From positions 1 through 33,046 of the forward strand of contig JADLEG010000013.1 in NCBI GenBank assembly GCA_020846275.1: a DNA stretch of 33,046 bases, written 5' to 3'. The position numbers and the translations under genes are program-made. The DNA is from Alphaproteobacteria bacterium. GTDB taxonomy: Bacteria; Pseudomonadota; Alphaproteobacteria; JAEULC01. A model generated the notes under the pieces. That model worked only from the letters and a program-made list of their open reading frames with translations. It ran no database searches and was not told the DNA's origin. Numbering within the stretch: position 1 is the stretch's first letter; every line of letters starts with the position of its first letter. Of this stretch, positions 27,403-33,046 are shown in pieces.

Positions 27403-29469
27403 GTGTCCATCCTCGTCCGTTTCGTTACCCGAAAGAAGAGCGGCGGCGTCGTCCATCGCGACCAGGTCCTCGAAGGTTCGCGCGCGCGCTTCGGCCGCAG
27501 CGCCGACAACGAGGCCTACCTGCCCGATCCGCGCGTGTCGCTCTACCAGGCCGCGATCGAGGTGCGCGCCAACGGCGTGTTCGCCGAGGGCATCGCCGGC
27601 GCCGATATCACCGTCAACGGACGGATCGTCGGGACGTCGGTCCTGAAGATCGGCGACGTCGTCGGGGTCGGCCCCTACGACGTTACGCTGGTCGAGCCGC
27701 CGGCGGGCCATGCCGCCGCGGTGACGGTCGAGCTGGCGCGCGCCATGGGCGACGACCTGGAACGCCTGGTCGCCCGCAGCCGGCTCGATCTCAGCGGGCC
27801 GCTGCTCAACCGCCGGCGCCTGTCCTGGGGACTGTCGATCCTCGTGGTGGCGCTGTTCCTGGTGTGGCCGGTGGCGGCGTTCTTCAATCCGGCGCGCCAG
27901 CCCGATACCGACGCCACCAAGAACTTCGCCTGGCGGCCCGACATGATGTGGAACTCGGGCGAGATATCCAACGCCCACAAGCCGATCGCCCAGCAGTGCA
28001 ACCGCTGCCACCAGATGCCTTTCACGATGGTGCGCGACGAGGCCTGCGGCGCCTGCCACGAGGCGATCCAGCACCACGCCGATCCGCAGAAGTTCAAGTT
28101 CGCCGAGCTGACCGGCGTGCTGTGCGAATCGTGCCACAAGGAGCACAACGGCGCGCGCGCGATCACGCGCACCGACCAGAAGCTCTGCTCGGACTGCCAT
28201 GGCGCCTTCCGCGAGCGCGCGCCCACCTCGGCGCTGCTCGCGGTGGGCGACTTCCAGAAGGACCATCCGGAATTCCGCCCGACCGTGATCGCCGATCCGC
28301 TGGCCGGCCGGTTCGAGCGGATCAGCCTGGCCGCGACGCCGCGGCCGCGCGAGAATTCGGGCCTGACCTTCCCGCACGACAAGCACCTGCGGCCCGGCGG
28401 CATCCGCGGCCCCGACGGGCTGGAGCCGCTGGACTGCGATTCGTGCCACGCCATGGCGCCCGGCGGCTACCTGATGGCGCCGGTGACGCAGGAGGTGCAT
28501 TGCGCGCGCTGCCACGAGCTGGCCTTCGAGCCGGTCGCGCGCGGCCGCCGCCTGCCGCACGGCAACGCCGAGGCCGCGGTCAAGATGATCCGCGAGTTCT
28601 ACGCCGACGCGGCGCTGCGCGGCGCCTTCCCCGATCCCAGCGCGCCCGAGGTGGTCCGCCGCATTCCCGGCAACACGCGCATCACCAAGGCGCAGGAGCG
28701 CGAGGCGCTGGCCTGGGCCGACCAGCAGTCGCAGCAGGCGACGCAGTTCGTGTTCACCTCGCGCGCGGTGTGCGGCACCTGCCATGTCGTCACCCAGGCC
28801 GGAACCGGCGAGAACCGGAAGTACGGCGTGGTCAAGCCGCAGGTTGCCGAGCGCTGGCTGCCCAAGGGGCTGTTCCGTCATTCCGCGCACGCCACCGAGA
28901 CCTGCCAGCGCTGCCACGGGCTGGACGTCACCGACCCGGCGAAATGGCAGGCGCGGGTCAAGGACGCGCTGCCGGCCTTCGCCGACGCGGTGCTCGCGCT
29001 GCCGTCCGCCGAAGGCGAACTGGGCAAGCTCAAGTCCGCCGCGCAGATCTTGAAGCAGGCCCCGTGGTCGCCGGCGCTTGCGCGGCCGGCTCGCGACCTG
29101 GCCGCCAATGTGGCGACCGGCAAGCTGCCGGCGGTCGACGGGCTCAAGCAGGCGCGCCGCCTGGCGGAGGACGTGGTCGGCGCGGCCTGGTCCGACGAAT
29201 CGAGCGACATCCTGCTGCCGGGCGTCCAGGTCTGCCGCGAATGCCATGTCGGCGACGCGGCGATCTCCTGGGTCCAGCCCAACAACCGCCTGCCCAGCAC
29301 CTGCGGCACGTGCCACTACTTCCACACCCCGACTCAGGGGCCGATGCACCCCGAATTGCAGACGGTCGAAGGGCCCAATGTTCCCGGGCACTACCGCACC
29401 GGCGGGGTCGCGCTGGACGGCTCGCTGAAGGAATCGCGCAGCGGCATCCGCTCCCTCGGGCGCAAGTAG
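27403..29469 (+). CDS. FHA domain - membrane helix - decahaem c-type cytochrome fusion
   Basis: About 688 residues, GTG start at 27403 with AGGTAGGG upstream. Residues 1-110 resemble an FHA domain: FGRSAD (G31-R32) and VNG (N72-G73) remain, but the phosphothreonine motif SRxH reads S46-L-Y-Q49, so binding may be lost or altered. One helix follows (about 140-161), preceded by NRRRL, placing FHA in the cytoplasm. The rest is periplasmic with ten CxxCH sites: CNRCH (199), CGACH, CESCH, CSDCH, CDSCH, CARCH, CGTCH, CQRCH, CRECH and CGTCH (634). The haem region resembles cytochrome c3/c554-type proteins, with a haem-free insert (about 520-600). It probably takes electrons from, or gives them to, the b cytochrome. 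Confidence 0.93.
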   Translation: MSILVRFVTRKKSGGVVHRDQVLEGSRARFGRSADNEAYLPDPRVSLYQAAIEVRANGVFAEGIAGADITVNGRIVGTSVLKIGDVVGVGPYDVTLVEPPAGHAAAVTVELARAMGDDLERLVARSRLDLSGPLLNRRRLSWGLSILVVALFLVWPVAAFFNPARQPDTDATKNFAWRPDMMWNSGEISNAHKPIAQQCNRCHQMPFTMVRDEACGACHEAIQHHADPQKFKFAELTGVLCESCHKEHNGARAITRTDQKLCSDCHGAFRERAPTSALLAVGDFQKDHPEFRPTVIADPLAGRFERISLAATPRPRENSGLTFPHDKHLRPGGIRGPDGLEPLDCDSCHAMAPGGYLMAPVTQEVHCARCHELAFEPVARGRRLPHGNAEAAVKMIREFYADAALRGAFPDPSAPEVVRRIPGNTRITKAQEREALAWADQQSQQATQFVFTSRAVCGTCHVVTQAGTGENRKYGVVKPQVAERWLPKGLFRHSAHATETCQRCHGLDVTDPAKWQARVKDALPAFADAVLALPSAEGELGKLKSAAQILKQAPWSPALARPARDLAANVATGKLPAVDGLKQARRLAEDVVGAAWSDESSDILLPGVQVCRECHVGDAAISWVQPNNRLPSTCGTCHYFHTPTQGPMHPELQTVEGPNVPGHYRTGGVALDGSLKESRSGIRSLGRK

Positions 29470-29485
29470 CAATTCATTGAAATGA

Positions 29486-29521
29486 CAAGCTGATCAGGCG
29501 GCATTTCCGCCGGGCGGCTTG
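29486..29521 (+). terminator. Possible terminator after the decahaem gene
   Basis: CAAGC (29486-29490) pairs with GCTTG (29517-29521), enclosing a perfect inner stem GGCGG (29497-29501) / CCGCC (29507-29511). It lies 17 bases after the stop. The trailing GTTTCC is only weakly T-rich. The rest of the gap to 29705 holds a TATACT box at 29609-29614 without a good -35, and no convincing gene. Confidence 0.45.
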
Positions 29522-29705
29522 TTTCCGAAATGCCACAAGCGAGGCAAAACCGCTACCAGGGCGCCCCGCGCGCCGGGGAATCGCTTTTCGCGCCTTTTGT
29601 CGCATGCCTATACTTCCGCTGCCTGGAGTGGGGTTGGTTGATCCAGGCAAATGCAGGCAAAAACAACAAGATAGAGTCGCGCCAAGCGGCCAATGTTGGG
29701 GCACG

Positions 29706-30203
29706 ATGCTAGGGGTGATTAACCGGCAGGCCACCACGACGCGCGAAGCGTCCCTCGCCCTGGCGCCACGGCTTCGTGGCGCTGCGGCGGCGACGTGTCT
29801 TGCGCTCGGGTGCCTGCCGGGCTTTGCCGCGACGGGCGCGCTGGCCGGCGACAGGCTGGCCGTGGGCGGCGTCGCGCTGACCCCGATCGTGATCCAGCCC
29901 GGCGCGGCGACGGACATCCGTCGTGCCGTCGAGTTGAACGGCGACCAACCCTTGGCGACCTACGTGACGGCCTCGTCGCGCAGCGGCGAGACTCTGGCGC
30001 GCACCCGGCAGGGATACTGGCTGCCGTGGACGGGGCGCGAGGAGGATTTGAGCGACGCCGGCTTCACCGCGAAGTCCGGTCTGCTGGAATTCAAGCTGGC
30101 GAAGGAGGATTTCGCGGCCGCCGCGCTGCCGATCACCGTTTCGATCGGCTATCGCACCGCCGCCGGAATCAAGTTCGGCAGCTTCGAGATACGGGCGAAG
30201 TAG
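29706..30203 (+). CDS. Exported protein of unknown function
   Basis: About 165 residues. ATG 29706 gives a long n-region followed by a hydrophobic signal segment (GAAAATCLALGCLPGFAATG) ending ALAG. The mature part is short and beta-rich, with a WLPWTGREEDLSDAGF stretch and a final IGYRTAAGIKFGSFEIRAK strand. It resembles no family I know. An upstream in-frame ATG at 29604 would add an unlikely leader. The next gene's GTG lies 14 bases after the stop, so they form one unit. Confidence 0.65.
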   Translation: MLGVINRQATTTREASLALAPRLRGAAAATCLALGCLPGFAATGALAGDRLAVGGVALTPIVIQPGAATDIRRAVELNGDQPLATYVTASSRSGETLARTRQGYWLPWTGREEDLSDAGFTAKSGLLEFKLAKEDFAAAALPITVSIGYRTAAGIKFGSFEIRAK

Positions 30204-30217
30204 GGGGACGACCGGCA

Positions 30218-32260
30218 GTGCCGACCGGATTGCATCGCGGGCTTTGCAGGGCTGGTCGGCTGGCGCTCGTCGCGCTGGCGGGACTGGGCGCGGGCCTCGT
30301 CATGTCCGTTTCGGCGCGCGCGCAGGGCAATGTCACCCAGATACCGCCGCTGGCGTTGAGCGCCGTCGATGTCGGGCAGATCATCAGCCAGGCCGTGCTG
30401 GAAGCCCAGGCCCGCAACCGGCCGGCGACGATCGCCGTGACCGACCGCGTGGGCAACGTGCTGGGCGTCTTCCGCATGAACGGCGCGCCCGTCGGCCTCA
30501 GCATCACGACCAACCGCGGCATCGCCGCGGGCAACGGGCTGGAGAGCGTCGAGCAGATCCTCAACCCGCTCAACGGGCCGCCGACGACCGACCTGGCGGC
30601 CATCGCCAAGGCCGTCACCGGCGCGTATCTCTCCTCCTCGGGCAACGCCTTCAGCACCCGCACCGCCAGCCAGATCATCCAGGAGAACTTCAACCCGCTG
30701 GAGTTCCGCGCGCCCGGCGGCCCGCTGTTCGGCGTGCAGTTCAGCTCGCTGCCCTGTTCCGACCTGTCGTTGCGCGAGCCGCAGGGCACCCCGGGGCCGA
30801 AGCGTTCGCCGCTGGGCCTGTCGGGCGACCCGGGCGGCCTGCCGCTCTACAAGAGCGGCTTCGTCGTGGGGGCGATCGGCGTCGAATCCGACGGCATCTA
30901 TTCGATCGACCGCAACATCACCGACATCGACACCTCGGACGACGAGTTGATCGCGGTGGCAGGCTCGTTCGGGTTCGAGGCGCCGACCAACATCCGCGCC
31001 AACCGCATCACCGTGGGCGGCAAAACGCTGCGCTTCGTCGACCGCGACCGCAGCGACCGCAACAACCCGCTCTTCTCCAACCCTGCCGCCGCCCCGGGCT
31101 TCGGCGCGATCGACGGCGTGGCGGGGAACCGGGTGGGCGTGCGCAACTACTTCTCGACCGCCGGCGTCATCGCCCCGGCGCCGGTGCTTCGCGACGGCAC
31201 GATCTATGGCCAGCCGGCCTCCGGTTATGCGCCCGACGCGACCGGCGTGGTGTCGCAGTTCGGCCCGGCCTTCGTGCTGCGCGACCCCGCCAACGTCAAC
31301 AACAACCGCTTCCCGCCGATCGCGGGCAGCGAGGGCGCGGGCACGGCCCTGACCGCCAACGAGGTCGCGACCCTGCTGCAGAACGCGCTCAAGACCGCCT
31401 TCGCCGGCCGCGCCCAGATCCGCCAGCCGCTCAACAGCTTCATCCAGGTCACGGTGTCGGTCGTCGATTCGAACGGCATCGTGCTGGGCGTCGCGCGCAC
31501 GCCCGACGCGCCGATCTTCGGCACCGACGTGTCGCTGCAAAAGGCGCGCACGGCGATGTTTTTCAGCCGCGCCAATGCCGGGGCGCTGATCAGGGCCTAC
31601 AACTCGCCGGTCGCCTCGCTGCTCGGCCAGCCCGTCGGGAACAACGCGCTCGGCGTCTTCCTGTCGAGCTACGTGACGCTGTTCCAGAATTTCGTATCGG
31701 CCTCGGCGCTGACCGACGGCGTGGCCTACAGCACGCGCGGCATCGGCAATCTCGACCGGCCGTTCTACCCCGACGGCGTCGACGGCACCCCCAACGGGCC
31801 GTTTAGCATCCTCTACAACAAATGGAGCCCGTTCAACGTCGGCCTGCAGCTCGACCTCGTGATCGACAACATCGCCCAGCACCTGATCTTCCTGAACACC
31901 GGCAACGCGGCGCTCGAGACGGCGCAGCAATGCTCGTTCCTGCCGGTGACCGCGCCGGTGGGCACGCTGCGCCAGCTCGCCAACGGCATGCAGCCCTTCG
32001 CCGGCGGCTTCCCGCTCTATCGCAACGGCACGCTGGTCGGCGGCATCGGTGTTTCCGGCGACGGCATCGACCAGGACGATTCGATCGCCTTCCTGGGGGC
32101 GCACCTGGCTGGCCTGGCGCTGGGCAGCGGCGTGCAGAATGCGCCGATCGGCATTCGCGACGACCAGTTGTCGCCGCTGGGCGCGCGCCTGCGCTACGTT
32201 TCCTGCCCGTTCCAGCCGCGCGCCGGCGGCAGCGACCAGAACATCTGCCGGGGCAAGTGA
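30218..32260 (+). CDS. Exported duplicated GlcG/HbpS-like (DUF336) protein
   Basis: About 680 residues; the GTG start at 30218 gives a signal peptide (LALVALAGLGAGLVMSVSARAQ). Two GlcG/HbpS-type (Haem_degrading, PF03928-like) modules are visible. Both halves contain the opening strand pair (IAVTDRVGNVLGVFRMNGAP and VSVVDSNGIVLGVARTPDAP), a STR segment (AFSTRTAS and AYSTRGIG), and the closing hairpin (LPLYKSGFVVGAIGVESDGI and FPLYRNGTLVGGIGVSGDGI). Normal members are about 140 residues, so this is a greatly expanded tandem form with large insertions. HbpS binds haem or iron in some bacteria; here the ligand is unknown. It lies between an exported protein and a likely outer-membrane protein, downstream of the decahaem operon. 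Confidence 0.8.
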   Translation: MPTGLHRGLCRAGRLALVALAGLGAGLVMSVSARAQGNVTQIPPLALSAVDVGQIISQAVLEAQARNRPATIAVTDRVGNVLGVFRMNGAPVGLSITTNRGIAAGNGLESVEQILNPLNGPPTTDLAAIAKAVTGAYLSSSGNAFSTRTASQIIQENFNPLEFRAPGGPLFGVQFSSLPCSDLSLREPQGTPGPKRSPLGLSGDPGGLPLYKSGFVVGAIGVESDGIYSIDRNITDIDTSDDELIAVAGSFGFEAPTNIRANRITVGGKTLRFVDRDRSDRNNPLFSNPAAAPGFGAIDGVAGNRVGVRNYFSTAGVIAPAPVLRDGTIYGQPASGYAPDATGVVSQFGPAFVLRDPANVNNNRFPPIAGSEGAGTALTANEVATLLQNALKTAFAGRAQIRQPLNSFIQVTVSVVDSNGIVLGVARTPDAPIFGTDVSLQKARTAMFFSRANAGALIRAYNSPVASLLGQPVGNNALGVFLSSYVTLFQNFVSASALTDGVAYSTRGIGNLDRPFYPDGVDGTPNGPFSILYNKWSPFNVGLQLDLVIDNIAQHLIFLNTGNAALETAQQCSFLPVTAPVGTLRQLANGMQPFAGGFPLYRNGTLVGGIGVSGDGIDQDDSIAFLGAHLAGLALGSGVQNAPIGIRDDQLSPLGARLRYVSCPFQPRAGGSDQNICRGK

Positions 32261-32261
32261 C

Positions 32262-33046
32262 ATGACGACACGTCACGCCCGCCTGCTGGGACTCCTCGGC
32301 GCCACGGCGCTGATGTCGCTGCCGTGGCTGTTCGGCTGCGGCCCCGCCTGGGCCGGCAAGGAGCAGATCAACCAGGCCGCCAACGACGGCGAGGAAGTGC
32401 TGCTGTCGGAATCCGAGGCGCAGCGCCGCGCCGTGCCGGGCCGCGCCCCGCGCGACGCGCAGCAGCCGACGCCCACGGACAACCCGGGCGCCGTGCCGCC
32501 CGCGCCGCCCAACCTGCCGCGCGAGTTCATCCCGGTGCCCGACCGCTGGCGCCTGTCGGACGCCATCGGCGTGGTTACCGAGACGATCGATCCCTACAAG
32601 CAGAACATGCTGAAGGGCGACCGCCCGATCTTCGGCAAGGACTGGTTCGTCAACCTGTCGCTGATCTCCGACACGGTGTTCGAGGCGCGGCGCGTGCCGA
32701 CGCCGGTGGTGTTCGCCTCGTCCGACCGCGCCGGCGCCAACGACCAGTTCTCGAAATACGACCAGAACTTCATCGCCCAGAACCTGATCGGCTCGTTCTC
32801 GCTGATCAAGGGCAACACCGCGTTCAAGCCGCCCGATTTCGAGTTCCGCTTCTCCCCGGTCTTCACCTACACGCGCCTGCAGGTCGACGAAGTTGGCATC
32901 ACCGACGCCAACCCGACCAAGGGCACGGTGCGCAACGACACGCATCTGGGCGTCGCCGAGGGCTTCGTCGACTACCACATCCACAACGTGTCGGAGCGCT
33001 TCGACTTCGAATCGATCCGCGTCGGCATCCAGCCCTTCTCGAGCGA
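32262..33046 (+). CDS. Probable outer-membrane protein, 3' truncated by window edge
   Basis: The frame from ATG 32262 stays open to the window end (261 codons). It has a signal peptide (LLGLLGATALMSLPWLFG ... AWAG), then a Pro-rich low-complexity stretch around residues 65-90, then alternating polar/hydrophobic strands such as WFVNLSLISDTVFEARRVP, FEFRFSPVFTYTRLQV and FESIRVGIQPFSS. This is the look of an outer-membrane beta-barrel, perhaps porin-like, but no family is certain and the C-terminal barrel signature is outside the window. It starts two bases after the GlcG-like gene stop, so it is co-transcribed with it. Confidence 0.65.
   Translation, partial: MTTRHARLLGLLGATALMSLPWLFGCGPAWAGKEQINQAANDGEEVLLSESEAQRRAVPGRAPRDAQQPTPTDNPGAVPPAPPNLPREFIPVPDRWRLSDAIGVVTETIDPYKQNMLKGDRPIFGKDWFVNLSLISDTVFEARRVPTPVVFASSDRAGANDQFSKYDQNFIAQNLIGSFSLIKGNTAFKPPDFEFRFSPVFTYTRLQVDEVGITDANPTKGTVRNDTHLGVAEGFVDYHIHNVSERFDFESIRVGIQPFSS

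Noticed and set aside
27379..29472. Long minus-strand frame opposite the decahaem gene
   Set aside because: Ten CxxCH sites in order on the plus strand settle the coding strand; the antisense product has no recognisable domain.
29530..29712. Small frame of about 60 residues between the decahaem and next gene
   Set aside because: No ribosome site, no motif, and atypical composition for this genome. The region is better read as terminator plus upstream leader.
30149..32263. Long minus-strand frame opposite the GlcG-like gene
   Set aside because: Antisense shadow; the plus strand has a signal peptide and duplicated GlcG motifs.
1..33046. Prophage, insertion sequence, integrative element or CRISPR array
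   Set aside because: No integrase, transposase, att-like duplication, tRNA or regularly spaced repeats were seen on either strand.

Overview
The window is GC-rich, tightly packed bacterial chromosome. It has strong G/C third-codon bias, many ATGA/TGATG gene overlaps, several TTG/GTG starts, and one probable CTG start. The gene set (HutF/HutG histidine route, Rieske oxygenase beside a nitrate/sulfonate-type ABC importer, DUF3772-MscS channel, secreted caspase-like proteins, REP-like palindromes) suggests an alphaproteobacterium, perhaps Rhodospirillales/Reyranella-like. That placement is inference; no rRNA, tRNA, prophage, IS element or CRISPR array was seen.

Layout. (1) 1-5149: the end of an ABC substrate-binding protein, its permease and ATPase, a pair of inverted REP-like palindromes, a Rieske oxygenase alpha subunit, and a Tat-exported multicopper oxidase broken by a one-base frameshift. 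(2) 5193-6975: a CRP-type palindrome upstream of an exported caspase-family protein with an intact His/Cys pair. (3) 6981-13946: hutF on the minus strand, and divergent hutI-hutG running through 4-base overlaps into a small exported protein and an exported TPR-CHAT protein. (4) 13943-18399, minus: a GTPase/APS-kinase fusion and a large MscS channel. (5) 18551-22988: a FAH-family enzyme, a TrmA/RlmD-type methyltransferase coupled to a small beta-repeat membrane protein, and an acetolactate-synthase-like ThDP enzyme. (6) 23014-29469: a metallo-beta-lactamase-fold hydrolase behind a CRP/FNR-type promoter, then three redox genes. (7) 29706-33046: exported proteins, including a duplicated GlcG/HbpS-type protein and the start of a likely outer-membrane protein.

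The most unusual part is 24088-29469. One protein joins a flavin reductase-like module, two cyclic-nucleotide-binding domains and a 16-cysteine four-cluster ferredoxin. It is followed by a b-type cytochrome with two HX13H helices, then by a fusion of an FHA domain, one membrane helix and ten CxxCH haem sites. Together these could form a transmembrane electron conduit from cytoplasmic NAD(P)H/flavin through Fe-S and b haems to periplasmic c haems, with signalling domains built into two of the three subunits. The following exported GlcG-like and barrel-like proteins may extend it toward the outer membrane. I know of no characterised system with this composition. The domain calls rest on visible motifs; the assembled function is inference.

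No stretch longer than about 300 bases lacks a gene. The longest gap, 29470-29705, holds a possible terminator hairpin and a TATACT box.
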